Source: Lolium rigidum
Lineage: Eukaryota; Streptophyta; Magnoliopsida; Poales; Poaceae
NCBI RefSeq assembly: GCF_022539505.1
Contig: NC_061510.1
Coordinates: 399,696,249 to 399,760,248 of the forward strand
Length of the DNA: 64,000 bases
Direction: 5' to 3'
The translations under genes were made by a program, and so were the position numbers. The first letter of the stretch is position 1, and each line of letters starts with the position of its first letter. The notes beneath the pieces were generated by a model. It was given only the letters and a program-made list of their open reading frames with translations, had not been told where the DNA came from and made no database searches. This document shows, piece by piece, positions 33,533 to 43,713 of the stretch.

Positions 33533-34576
33533 GTGGAAGGGAGAGGAGGCCGGAGCGGGGAGCAGAGACGAGGCTGCTGGCTGCGGCGGTGCGTTGGCGC
33601 GGCGAGGCTTGGTCTCCTAGTCGCGAGGTGAACGGGAAAGGGGAAGGAGCCGTTGAGCTGGACGCCGCGGCCGAGGCTCCTAGGCTCGGGCAGTCGGGCC
33701 TTGTCCACACGTTGCCCTATTCTTTTCTCAAAATTTGCCTTCACCAGCAGGGCAGCAGAGCACTGCTGCGACTTCTAGATTTTTTATTTATTTTGTTTTT
33801 ACGAAAATTCTATCAATCTATTAATAATCATCGATAGCAGTATAAAGATGTTCAAAAATAATAAAACTACAAATAAGTTACTGGACTACCTAGCGACGAC
33901 TACAGACACTAGCGCGAACCGAAGGCGCGCCGCCGTCCTCGCTCCTCTATCACCGGAGCCAGCAAAGATTGGCTTCCAGATTTACGAAAAAGTATTACCA
34001 CCTCTTTCCCCAACTCAGATATCGACACATTTTTTAAAAACATTTATTTTTAGACAGAGAGAGCAATTTATTGGCTCAACCGCCACAAAGAGTACAAATA
34101 CCCAACTTCTGCATAGCACGATAAGTAGAAACTGTTCCACAAAGGGTTGCTTTTGTCAAGGATTCCCAGTCTGGCTAAGCCGGCTTTCCATTCCAAAGTT
34201 AACTGACGTGATGTTGGTTAACCCTCTTGGCCATGCCGAAAAACCCTAATAATAATGGATGACACTAAACATATTCGGATGAATTTATCAAGCTTGTAAA
34301 GATATTTTGTCTCATGTTTCAAAATTGAGGTATTTGTTTCACATGCACAATAATGCATTTTACTTTTTGCAATAACCAGTCAGGCGGACACGTGAGTTAT
34401 CCTTGTCGCGTCCACACAGAGACACATTCGTGGAGTAAATTTTGGGCCGCGTTTGAGTTCCCGCGGATAGCCCAGTCAATTTGCATCTAGCCGCTAGGTT
34501 GGTGGACAAACCTATTTTTCGACTGCGCGGTCGCAAACGATGCTTTGCGTCCGTTTGCGTGAGAGCAAGATAACAA
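33533..34576. other. 5' flank of the PTD-like gene
   Basis: The first 200 bases are GC-rich and probably contain the PTD-like leader and promoter. From about 33770 to 33970 the sequence (aataatcatcgatag, gcgcgccgccgtcctcgctcc) resembles antisense LINE 3' fragments common in grasses, but it is too short to assign. There are no open frames of note. Confidence 0.4.
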
Positions 34577-34585
34577 GCGCGAGAG

Positions 34586-34977
34586 GGGAAATTCAATTCG
34601 GCTCCCGGGTGCGTATGCTCCCTCTACCAAAAAAACATATTTCGAAATGTCAAAAAATTTGGATAAAAAATTCTACATGTACATCTCCATAATGTATGTG
34701 CATTCGTTAAGTTTCACGAAAAACCAATATTTTTTGTGGTCTATGTAAAAAGGAGAAACTTTATCTTGTGAAAAGCATTATTTTTAGCACTGAATTTTGT
34801 CTTTTTACACACGTCACATGATAAGTCGATTTTTTATGAAACGACTTTGTGAGCGCGTAGCACGTGAAGATGTACGTACAAATTTTTTGTTTCAATTTTT
34901 TTGAAATTTAAAATGTTCATAACATGCATTTCAAAATATAGGGAGCATATGCACCCATGTTCCAAAACACCACTCCC
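34586..34977. mobile_element. Mutator-type MITE, copy A
   Basis: A 392-bp non-coding element that starts gggaaattcaattcgg and ends aaaacaccactccc. It has internal inverted repeats gggtgcgtatgctccc and gggagcatatgcaccc, and is flanked by a perfect 9-bp target duplication gcgcgagag (34577-34585 and 34978-34986). A 9-bp duplication and GGG termini fit Mutator-like elements. The same family occurs at 35084-35477 in opposite orientation, at 41773-42161, and probably at about 43140-43487. Confidence 0.8.
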
Positions 34978-35083
34978 GCGCGAGAGTAGCATTTCAAGCT
35001 TAGCTTAGTGGTTTTCCTCTATAATTTCCATATAAAATAAGACAATAATAAAACCTCACAATCTTATGTAGAGCATAATTAAC

Positions 35084-35477
35084 GGGAGCGGTGTTTTGGA
35101 ACATGGGTCCATATGCTCTCTATATTTCGAAATGCATTTTACATACATTTTAAATTTAAAAAAAATTGAAACTAAAAGTTCGCACGTACATCTTCACGTG
35201 CTACGTGCTCACAAAGTCGTTTCATAAAAAATCAACTTATCATGTAACGTGTGTAAAAAAGACAAAATTCAGTGCTAAAAATAATGATTTTCACAAGATA
35301 AACTTTCTCTTTTTTATATAGACCACACAAAATATTGGTTTTTCGTCAAACTTGACGAACGCACGTAAATTATGAAGATATACATGTAGAATTTTTTATC
35401 CAAATTTTTCGATATTTTGAAATATAATTTTTTAGTAGAGGGAGCATACGCACCCGGGAGCCGAATTGAATTTCCCA
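35084..35477. mobile_element. Mutator-type MITE, copy B (inverted relative to copy A)
   Basis: 394 bp, beginning gggagcggtgttttgg and ending gaattgaatttccca. It is flanked by the perfect 9-bp duplication ataattaac (35075-35083 and 35478-35486), which differs from the duplication of copy A, so it was a separate insertion. It is nearly the reverse complement of 34586-34977 over its whole length, with only about 106 bases between them. Confidence 0.8.
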
Positions 35478-35486
35478 ATAATTAAC

Positions 35487-36230
35487 TCATATCTTACTTG
35501 GTTTAATAGTACCTGGCTCATTTCAGAGGCCCATTGTATGACTGCAGTTCCAAAAAAAAATCTTATATAGAGCGACTGATGAACCTCACAATCATCTGTT
35601 GGAAGGGAAGCATCAAGCGAATTAAACAAAATCAATAAATTACAAAATACAAACAGGAAAAGAAGATACAAAGTAGTGTCCTTATCAGAGAGGAAAGCAA
35701 ATCATGGTGTGAGATTTAAATGTGTTGTCGATGGCTCAGGATAATACATTAGTAATTGTCAAACATAAGAGCTGAAGTGGTCCAGCAGTTGGAAAGGCTG
35801 CTTAATTACATCGATCGTCATTGTTCATGTCAATGGAACCTCCTCACTAAAAAAATTGTAGGGCTGCACCGTTTACTGGTTAGCCACTATGCAGATGACT
35901 AAACCGCTAAACGAAAAAGAAAACACAGAAAGTATGTTAAAAAAATAGCACTGCAAGAAAACACCACGAAAAACCACACAAAGAAAATCACAAGATGATA
36001 AGTTTCAGAGATGTATACAAATCAATCAAATTGATCTGTAGGATGATAGAATTCGATGATCTTCAATTAGTTGTAGCATCTGAACTCCAGGCTTCTCAGT
36101 AGGATGGTCTGTCTCCTGTAAAAGGTGGGCACATAAGCACAAAAAGAACTGCCATCAGTGTAACAGACTTGGTGCTCAAGCATTCCATTCCATGTGTATT
36201 GATTCCTCAAAACCTCCACTTTTGCACAGG
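35487..36230. other. Unassigned AT-rich intergenic DNA
   Basis: No gene, inverted repeat or known element was recognised. Confidence 0.4.
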
Positions 36231-36633
36231 GTCAAAGTTATATTATGATAGTATTTTATAAGCTTATCGTAATGGTAAGATCTGTTAATGGTCATAAGGG
36301 AACACAGTGGGATCAACAAGTAGAAAAAAGAAAATAACAGAATCATTGGACAATACTACCATCATTAAAAAATACTCTGTATCCGAACTTTCATTGCCAT
36401 AGTTCATATTTAGAGCATTAGTAGAACCTATCTCACTTAGGCATGAGTGAGAGAAAGAAGTGACAAAAACACACTGGGATATCACAGAATCTTGCCAGAC
36501 AATTCAAACACAACGTTATAAAAAGATGGCAAAACCAAAAAGAAAAATGAAAGAACATATATTGGAGTCTCCATAACATTGCAAAGAACAGACACTCACT
36601 GAATTCGCACTAGAAGGAGAGCAGAAGCAAACT
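36231..36633. repeat. Tandem duplication near the DUF868 3' end, unit 1
   Basis: Begins gtcaaagttatatt and ends ...gcagaagcaaacta. It matches 36646-37102 in order and orientation, sharing for example aagaagtgacaaaaacacac, tcttgccagacaattcaa and acatatattggagt. By eye the units are about 80-85 percent alike, with an approximately 35-base block in unit 2 missing from unit 1. Confidence 0.75.
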
Positions 36634-36645
36634 ACGGTCCACGGG

Positions 36646-37102
36646 ATCAAAGTTATATTCTGATGGTAACTTATAAGTTTATTGTAAGGGTAGCATTTGT
36701 TACTGATCATAGAACAACAAGCAAAAACAAAAAAAGACCGCAATCATTAGACAATACTATTATCATTAACAAATACTCTGTATCTGAACTTTGAGTATGT
36801 ACCTTACATCATGACAACATTCTTTCTTAGAGCATTGCCATAGTTCACCTAGTATTTAGAGCAATAGAACCGATATCACTTAGGCACGAGGAAGGGAAAG
36901 AAGTGACAAAAACACACTGGGATGTCACAAAATCTTGCCAGACAATTCAACAGCAACGTTAACAAAAGATGGCAAAACCAAAAAAGATAAGAGAAAAATG
37001 AACAAAAAACATATATTGGAGTCCCCATAGCATTGGAAAGAACAGACACTCACTGAAACAGCTTGTTAGCACTAGGAAGGAGGCAGGTGCAGAAGCAAAT
37101 TG
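36646..37102. repeat. Tandem duplication near the DUF868 3' end, unit 2
   Basis: Second copy of 36231-36633. It ends 15 bases before the DUF868 stop codon (37118), so this unit lies in the 3' untranslated region or immediate downstream flank of that gene. Confidence 0.75.
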
Positions 37103-37117
37103 TTGCCCTGCAAACGC

Positions 37118-38008
37118 CTACTCGATCTTCCACGCATACAGGATGAGCGAGAAGCCGAGACCTTGTGCTCTAGACTCCCTGAAAATCTGCGAGTACGACC
37201 ACGGCATCGACTTCTCAGGCGCTTGACATGTCTGGAACATGAAGACCGCATTGCTGGTCGTCGACCCGAAGAGCCAGCTGTGGACGTCCCAGAACACCTC
37301 CACCGGCAGGCCGTCGACGAGGATCGTCTGGTTGCCCCTGAACTTCCAGGCCAGCCTCTTCACCTGCATGACGGGCTTCTTGTCGATCCGTATCTCGAGG
37401 CAGGGGTCCTTGAGGCCAAGGGTGTCGCACTCTATCACGAGGTCATGGAACTGGCCATTGTCGCAGAACTGCGCCTTGGCGGAGTAGAGCTTCTTGCCGT
37501 AAATGTGCTCCCTCCTCGCCACGAACGCGGCGTTGGACACGGGCCGGGTGGCGCCGGTCTTCCGGTAGGCGTCCTTCCTCATGTCGCCGAGCAGGAGCGC
37601 CAGCTCGAGGTCGAACACCACGGCGACGTAGAACCCCTCTAGCGGTTCTGGCCCCGCGCCGAACCTGGCGCCGGAGAGGTCCCAGAAGATGTCCACCTTG
37701 CCGCCGTCGGCGTCCAGGCTCCTGGACCCCTTCTTCTTGGAGAAGAGCCAGGGCTTGATGTCCGCCTTGCAGAGGCACTGCCCGGAGCCGGAGAGGTCGT
37801 CGACGCCGACGCTGAGCCCTTGCCCCATGAGGCTCCGGCTCCAGGTGACCGAGATCGCGCAGGGCCGGCCGGCGAGCTGCGCCCGGTAGAGGCAGGTGAC
37901 CAGGTTCTGCGCCGCGCCGCCCTTGGTGCCGGCGCTCGACGTGGACGACGACGCCGCGTCCGCGATCTGGACGCCGCTCTCCCCGAAGCAGGACGGGAAG
38001 TCCCTCAT
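37118..38008 (-). CDS. DUF868 (PF05910) family protein, 296 aa
   Basis: A single-exon plant-specific protein of unknown function, full length for the family (about 300 aa). The frame stays open 78 codons upstream, but I start at MRDFPSCFGESGVQIADAAS, the conserved family N-terminus; the upstream part is Arg/Cys-rich leader. Family blocks follow: NLVTCLYRAQLAGRPCAISV with TWSRSLMGQGLSVGVDD at about residues 35-75, CLCKADIKPWLFSKKKG, VDIFWDLSGARF, GPEPLEGFYVAVVFDLEL, LRIDKKPVMQV-like core at about 225, and LVDGLPVEVFWDVHSWLFG. The C-terminus reads GLGFSLILYAWKIE. There is no signal peptide or membrane span. Codon use is strongly GC-rich, common in grass single-exon genes. A Harbinger element sits about 580 bases upstream of the start. 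Confidence 0.9.
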   Translation of the reverse strand: MRDFPSCFGESGVQIADAASSSTSSAGTKGGAAQNLVTCLYRAQLAGRPCAISVTWSRSLMGQGLSVGVDDLSGSGQCLCKADIKPWLFSKKKGSRSLDADGGKVDIFWDLSGARFGAGPEPLEGFYVAVVFDLELALLLGDMRKDAYRKTGATRPVSNAAFVARREHIYGKKLYSAKAQFCDNGQFHDLVIECDTLGLKDPCLEIRIDKKPVMQVKRLAWKFRGNQTILVDGLPVEVFWDVHSWLFGSTTSNAVFMFQTCQAPEKSMPWSYSQIFRESRAQGLGFSLILYAWKIE

Positions 38009-38590
38009 GGCTCGCCGCGCGCACTTTTCGGCGAACACCTTGCGCGCGTGCAGTCCCCCTCTCGGAGCAGCACGGCGAGAGACGGACGGCCCGCAATGCC
38101 AGCCGAGAAGAGCGGCGCTCTCCTGCTTGCAAAGTACACGGGTTGCCGCCGCAGGAGATTTCTCGATCCGGCAACGCCGCCGCAAGTGGACGCGAGATCC
38201 CGCCCGCCTTTGCTGCCGAAAGCGGCACCGGGAACCGCCCAAAGAAGCAAGCTTCCGTCACGGAGCCGCCCTCTTCCGCCGCAATCAAGCTCGGGCCAGC
38301 TTTGCTGCGGCAGGAGAGCAAACCTCTCACCGAGATTTCTTCAGCAGGCGAGGCTTCCCTCGAATTTCAACATGAGGCAAGAAGGTTGGGAGAGCAGCTA
38401 GCTGGAGCAAGCAGCAACTGGTGCAGTAGCTAGCAACCACAGAGGGCAGGGAGAGGTTGGAGGAGGAGCAAGCAAGAAGCAGCAGAGAAGTGAGAAGTAG
38501 TAGCTGAGCTGCAGCAGTAGTGAGGAGGAGGAGGGTGGAAGGAGACAAAAGGTTAGGGGGGTGAAATCAATGGGGGCACCTACAAGATAA
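38009..38590 (-). promoter_or_regulatory. 5' leader and proximal promoter region of DUF868
   Basis: On the minus strand this region precedes the chosen ATG. It is rich in purine/pyrimidine repeats (gcagcagagaagtgagaagtag on the plus strand) and carries several short upstream open frames. It is cut at 38590 by the Harbinger insertion. The original upstream sequence resumes at about 41372. No clear TATA box was assigned. Confidence 0.4.
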
Positions 38591-38883
38591 GAGCATCTCC
38601 AACAGGCGCGCTATATAGGCCGCGCGGCATAAAAACGTCCGATATAGCGCGCGCGGGACAGAATCAGGCGCTCCAGCAGGCGCGGTAAACGGCGCGGTGC
38701 TGTAAAATTCTTAGGGCGCGCGGCGTTTTGCACAATCCGGAGCGGCATATACGGGCGCGTCGGCTACGGCGCGCGGCATCGCTCGTCCAACCGCGAAAAT
38801 CCCCGCGCCGAAACTTCCTCCCCCGCGTCGGCCGCCCGAGCCCAATCCGTCGTCTCCGCGCGCCGCCGGCGATCCCGACGATG

Positions 38884-40997
38884 GACGACCCCTCCGAGCA
38901 ACCCGCCGACCCCTCCCTACTCTGTCACACCCTCCGCCGCGCGCCGCCGCCCGCGCGCGGCCGCCAACCCCGAGCGGGCGGCGCCGACGCCGGAACCCAA
39001 CGGCCGCCGCGCGCGGCGCCGTTCGTCCCGCCGCGCGGGGCACTACACGCAGGCGCCGCGCGCGCGCGGATGGCCGCGCAGGCACCGGCAGCGCGCGCGC
39101 CCGCGCGGCGAGGGCGAGGCGCGCGTCAACGAAACGGCCTCACGTCGGCCCCGCCGCCGTCGCGCCACCGAAGAAAGCGAAGGCGCCCGTCCCCGCCGAC
39201 GCGCCTCCTCCTCCGGCGCCGAACCAGGCGCCTTCTCCTCCTCCTCCTCCGCCGACCCGGCCCGACGCCTCCGTCCGGCAACCGCGCGGCGCACATATGG
39301 TGGATGGTGAAATGCCCGAGAGGTAAAAAACACTTCTTTTTGTCGAATTGTGGTTTAGATGCATACCTAGCCGATGGTAATGAATTTCATTGCAATGTAG
39401 AGTGGATGATGCGGCATTCATGGAGACAATGAATGTTGGATCCTCGTTCTTGCATGACGATGAAGCCGCCTGATGGGAGGAGGAATATGAGGATGTAGAT
39501 GAGGAAGGAGAAGGGTTGATTGAACCTCGCCCTCCGCCGGGCCGCCAACTACACCATAGCGGAGGACAAGTTGCTTTGCAAGACGTGGTTGACAATTGGA
39601 ATGGATCCAACAACCGGTACCGATCAAACAAGAGAAACATATTGGATGAGGATGACGGAGTACTTCAATACAAACACAAGTGGGATCGAGCGAACCATGC
39701 GCTCACTTCGGTCCCGTTGGTCCCAGATATCAACACCGATTGCCAAAAATGGGCGGGCGTGCAAGCCAACATCGATGTTCTCAATCCGAGTGGCACTAAT
39801 GAGAATGATAGGGTAAGTGACTCTACTATGTTCACCATATGGCTCATATGAGAAGAATACGGTTGTACTTCATATGGCTCATCTATTTTCTTTTGCGCAT
39901 ATGTGTAGAACTCCATGGCTCAAGGATTGTTTAGGGATGTGGGAAAGAAGAACAAGAAAGGCAACAAGATTCTTGGCAAGCCATTCACCTTGCATCATTG
40001 CTATGAAGTGCTAGGGAATGAAGAGAAGTGGAAGACGCGCGGCAAGTTGGATGCGGCAACTATGGCGGCCAATGCTACCGGTGATGCAACAATCATCGAT
40101 GATGATTCAAGTGATGAAGGGAAGAAGAGAAGCTCCACTCCTCACTCCATCAACAATGGGCGGAGGAATGTGCCGCGTAGGAAGACCGCCAAGGAAATGA
40201 AGGGAAGGAAGGCCGGAGATGATGACATTGCCATGGCTATGGAGAGGATTGCAAATGCAAGGTTGCAAGCAAATGAAGATAGAAAGATGCAACGAAACTT
40301 GGAGAAAGAGGCTATGGATGCTATTGAAGCTAGGAGAGCCGCTTTGGAGGAGAGGATTGCCGCCAACGAGGAGAGGAAGTTGGCTTTGGAGGAGAAGAGG
40401 CAAGCCACCGAGGAGCATGCACGCCTAGCGGAGGAGGAGAGGAAGCTTTTCTTGATGGATACTTCCCATATGGATGAGAGGCAAAAGGAGTACGTCAACC
40501 TTCTTCGCGATGAAGTGTTGGCCAAAAAGAGATTGTTGCTAGCCAACATGAACACTTCCACCACCGGCATGTTTGGAGGAGGCATGTTTGGAGGAGGCAT
40601 GGGAGGCATGGGCGGCATGGGAAGCATGCCCATGCCCACCATGGGAGGCATGGGCGGCATGGGAAGCATGCCCATGCCCACCATGGGAGGCATGGGCGGC
40701 ATGGGAAGCATGCCCATGCCCTCCATGGGAGGCATGGCCGGCATGGGAAGCATGCCCATGCCCTCCATGGGAGGTATGGCCGGCATGGGAGGCTATGGAG
40801 GCATGGCCGGCATGGGAGGATCAAGCTATGGAGGAGTGTTTGGAGGGACCATGGGAGGCTCCGTGAGTGGTGTGTACGGGAGTATGGGAGCACCACCGGG
40901 AGGCTTCGTGTCTTCCATGAATGCTACTATTCCTCCTTCAACCCAAGATGACGAGGACGAAGAAGAAGGTGTTGACTTGGAAAATGCGGAAGTGTGA
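38884..40997 (+). pseudogene. Harbinger ORF1: Myb/SANT-like DNA-binding plus NAM-associated protein, frame broken in the N-terminal half
   Basis: The conserved part begins at 39520: NYTIAEDKLLCKTWLTIGMD, RTMRSLRSRWSQI (Myb/SANT trihelix). A likely intron from about 39812 to 39910 leads into LFRDVGKKNKKGNKILGKPF and LHHCYEVLGNEEKWKTR (NAM-associated, PF14303-like). A long charged coiled coil follows (EARRAALEERIAANEERKLA). The protein ends in a Gly/Met-rich repeat and an acidic tail (TQDDEDEEEG). The 39915-40997 exon is open for 360 codons. Upstream, the ATG at 38884 (MDDPSEQPADPS) and the exon near 39400-39510 are interrupted by a stop (after LHDDEAA) and a frameshift near 39518, so the whole gene is probably not functional. 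ORF1 proteins help the Harbinger transposase enter the nucleus and bind ends. Confidence 0.75.
40599..40766 (+). repeat. 42-bp coding minisatellite, four units
   Basis: Four head-to-tail units of exactly 42 bp start at 40599, 40641, 40683 and 40725, each encoding MGGMGGMGSMPMP with T or S as the last residue (G to A at one position in unit 4). A fifth partial unit follows. The reading frame is preserved because 42 is a multiple of three. Confidence 0.9.
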
Positions 40998-41371
40998 TAT
41001 GCATTTGTGATATGCATTGTTTCACTTTGTCCATTTGAACCATATGTCGTGTGTCATTGTTGAACTACGTCATTTTGTGTGTCCTTGTTGAACTATGTGA
41101 TGTTGTTGCACTTTGTGTCATTTATTTCATGAATTGTGTCATTTCTTTCATGAATTGTGAATGCAAAATAGACTAGAAATCTGTTTTCCGCGCCGCGCGC
41201 GCTGTATTTTGCGGCGCCCGGCGGAGGACCATTTTTCCTGCGCGCGCACGCGCTGTATTTTGCCGCGCCCGGCGGAGGAAAAAACGGCACAGCGCGCCAT
41301 ATCTGTTTACCGCGCGCGGATTCTTGGTTTTAGCGCGCCGCGATATAGCGCGCCTGTTGGAGATGCTCTAA

Positions 41372-41763
41372 CAAGGCACAGCACTGTCAGCCAACTCATG
41401 GAGTGAGGGAGGGAGGAGGGAGGAGGAGCAGGTGCTGCCTGCTCTCCTTTGCTCTTTTGTAACTGCTGCCATTGTTGTCCATGGACCATGGTTTCGTTGT
41501 AAGCTTAGTAGCTTTTCCAGTACAATTTCCTGGGAATCAATCAAGGGTTGAGACCTTGCTAAAAAAGAAGCAGGAAATTTCGTGTTCATGGGTGAAAATG
41601 GAAGTAAAACTATGATCCTCTCTTGGACAATTTTACAGTCATTTGGACCGGTGTGAGCTAAATAAGGGGATGAATGATTCCCAAGATGGAGACAATTGCC
41701 ACTAATGCCAATTGCTCCATGCAACTGTTGAAAAAGGAATCTATCTGGTCATCTAGGTAGTAG
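41372..41763. other. Former upstream region of DUF868, displaced by the Harbinger element
   Basis: Before the insertion this sequence was about 580 bases upstream of the DUF868 start. It contains purine-rich gggagggagg repeats near 41405-41430. No coding feature was seen. Confidence 0.45.
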
Positions 41764-41772
41764 TACTTCCTC

Positions 41773-42161
41773 GGGAAATGCACTTTGGCTCATAGGAGCA
41801 TATGCTCCCATTATGTGAATTCACATTTTAAAGTATTAAAAATTCTAAAATAAATTTTTACATGTACATCTAGACATTTTATGTTGGTACACAAGTTTTC
41901 AAAAGAAAAACATTTTTCTGTGGCTCCTGTAAAAAAGATAAATTTTAATGCTGTAACACGACTACGTACATGACATTTTTTTGTGTTTTTTGTACACACC
42001 ACACAAAATGTTATTTTTCCACGAAAACTTGTGAACGAACATAGGATGTCACAATGTATAAGAAAAATTTTATGTCAGATTTTTTTTGACATTTCTAAAA
42101 TTGTTTTTTATTATTTTCTATAATGGGTGCATATGCACGCGTGTGCCAAAATGCCACCTCC
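41773..42161. mobile_element. Mutator-type MITE, copy C
   Basis: 389 bp from gggaaatgcactttggct to gtgccaaaatgccacctcc, same family as 34586-34977. Internal inverted repeats are ggagcatatgctccc at the left and gggtgcatatgcac at the right. It is flanked by the perfect 9-bp duplication tacttcctc (41764-41772 and 42162-42170). The seven bases after the right duplication (gggaaat) repeat the element's own first seven bases. Confidence 0.75.
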
Positions 42162-42170
42162 TACTTCCTC

Positions 42171-43139
42171 GGGAAATTGGGTCTTGATCCTCCAGTCTAC
42201 TGCCTTTTGCCATGAGAATACCAGCAGCTTTTTAAAAACTTGCTCTTGGGACTTGGCCTTGGGAGGACAAGTTCACATGCATTACAGTAGAAAATGACTG
42301 CAGTGTGTACCCTGCTACAGCAAATCCAGCCAGTGTTTACTCCATCCCTTGCTGTTTTTTCTTTTCTGGCAAAAATTGTACTAGTATAGTTGTAATTTTT
42401 GTTGCGCAGACAGAGATGTTTACAAAATAATCTTTTGTCCACTTGATTGATTATTGTGGAGTTGGTGTGAGGTGGCTCTAGTCGTAGTACTTCTCTGTAG
42501 GTGATGGTGTCTCCAAGTATATTTATGACAAGCAAGAAATTCAAAGGCAGGTTGAGAATTGCGTTTGCCATGTTTAGTGACAGACGTATTTATATGCCTA
42601 CACATGCTTTCTCAATTATTGCCTTCATATCAGCTGTTTCTACGTCATTCACTTGTTGTCTACTTACATGATTGGGGCTGCACAAAAATTAAGTGCAGTA
42701 GGAAACATTTCCCCCGAATTTGACTTCAGCTCGTGGGAAGCAACTAGGCCTACTGCAAATAAAGTATGCACACGTACATGCTAAATACGTAAAGAAAGTA
42801 TATGGAGAATCAAAACAAAAATACTTTACTGTTTTCTGCAACAGAGCTAAACTACTAGGGGTAGGTGTCCCAAGCTGTGAGGTAACTGACATCAATGAGG
42901 CAGGACAACGGTTTTCTTGGATCCGGGCCCTACCCATCTCATCTGTTAACTGCTCACCCACGAGGCAGCATTTACTCACCTCCTGGAGATCCAATACTCT
43001 TTCTATCTGCTTCGTCTCCACGCAAAGGTACACGCAAATTTTTAAATGGTCTCAAATTGACATATCATTTATGTCATTCAGAAAGCAGTGCTCCATTTTT
43101 TTCAGAAATCCAATTCTACCATGGTGCATATAAACCTAC
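42171..43139. other. Unassigned intergenic DNA
   Basis: Open frames of up to 137 codons occur on both strands, but none has a domain, splice structure or composition that I recognise. Confidence 0.35.
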
Positions 43140-43487
43140 TGTTTAAAAACACATTTTAAAATGTCTAAAAGTTTTGGAAAAAAATCATATATGCATCCTG
43201 ACATTATATGTTCACACACAAGTTTTCGGGGAAAAACAATACTTTTTGTGTCCCGTGTAAAAGTGAAAATTTTCGATGCTCCAACGGAAATATTTTGGGA
43301 CATTTCTTTGTCTTTTTAAACAGGTCATATAAAATCTTATTTTCCTGAAAACTTGTGCACAAACATAGTATGTAAGGATATACACACAGAATTTTCTTTC
43401 AGATTTTTTTTATATTTTAAAATTTCCTTTTGATGCATTTTTCATGATAAGTTTATACGCGCATAGGAGACAAAACACAACCTCTCC
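43140..43487. mobile_element. Decayed Mutator-type MITE, copy D
   Basis: Shares with the other copies the internal order: tttaaaatgtctaaaa, cacacaagttttc, a tttttgtgtcc block, gaaaacttgtgcacaaacat and a right end acaaaacacaacctctcc. Ends are eroded and no target duplication could be defined. Confidence 0.5.
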
Positions 43488-43587
43488 AAAAAATCCTATG
43501 TTGGAGCTTATAGGAACAGGTACATATACCGCCAATATGTTTTGGCTCTTATCAACCTTTCTCGATGATCCATCTACAATTGTATGT

Positions 43588-43713
43588 ATTCACTCTGTCC
43601 TAAACTAATTGACCGAGTTTTATTTACATACACATGCATTTAACACTAAATTTTGTCTAGATACATGTTTATCTAGATAAAATTGATTCTATTAATTTGG
43701 GACAGAGGGAGTA
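43588..43713. mobile_element. Stowaway (Tc1/Mariner-type) MITE
   Basis: About 125 bp with ends cactctgtcctaaactaatt and attaatttgggacagaggga that pair as inverted repeats, next to ta dinucleotides. The interior is a near-palindrome (gtctagatacatgtttatct, then agat). No coding capacity. Confidence 0.75.

Larger units (their letters stand above)
38591..41368 (+). mobile_element. PIF/Harbinger DNA transposon carrying only ORF1
   Basis: A 2778-bp element with terminal inverted repeats gagcatctccaacaggcgcg and its reverse complement cgcgcctgttggagatgctc. It is flanked by the 3-bp target duplication taa (38588-38590 and 41369-41371), the TWA-type site used by PIF/Harbinger. It encodes a Myb/SANT-like and NAM-associated ORF1 protein but no DDE transposase, so it needs one in trans. 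Subterminal regions (38600-39290 and 41185-41360) are very rich in cgcg words, probably repeated transposase binding sites. Confidence 0.85.

Noticed and set aside
34586..35477. A single large inverted duplication or a long-TIR transposon
   Set aside because: Each half has its own different, perfect 9-bp target duplication, so these are two separate insertions.
37443..38330. 295-codon minus-strand frame overlapping DUF868
   Set aside because: It is Arg/Gly-rich, out of frame with the conserved DUF868 blocks, and arises from the GC-rich codon use.
40599..40766. CRISPR-like array of regular repeats
   Set aside because: Units are contiguous 42-bp coding repeats without spacers, in a plant transposon.
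40142..40786. 214-codon minus-strand frame and plus-strand Glu/Ala/Trp-rich frame over the minisatellite
   Set aside because: Both are shadows of the repeated ORF1 coding sequence; repeat units of 42 bp keep all frames open.
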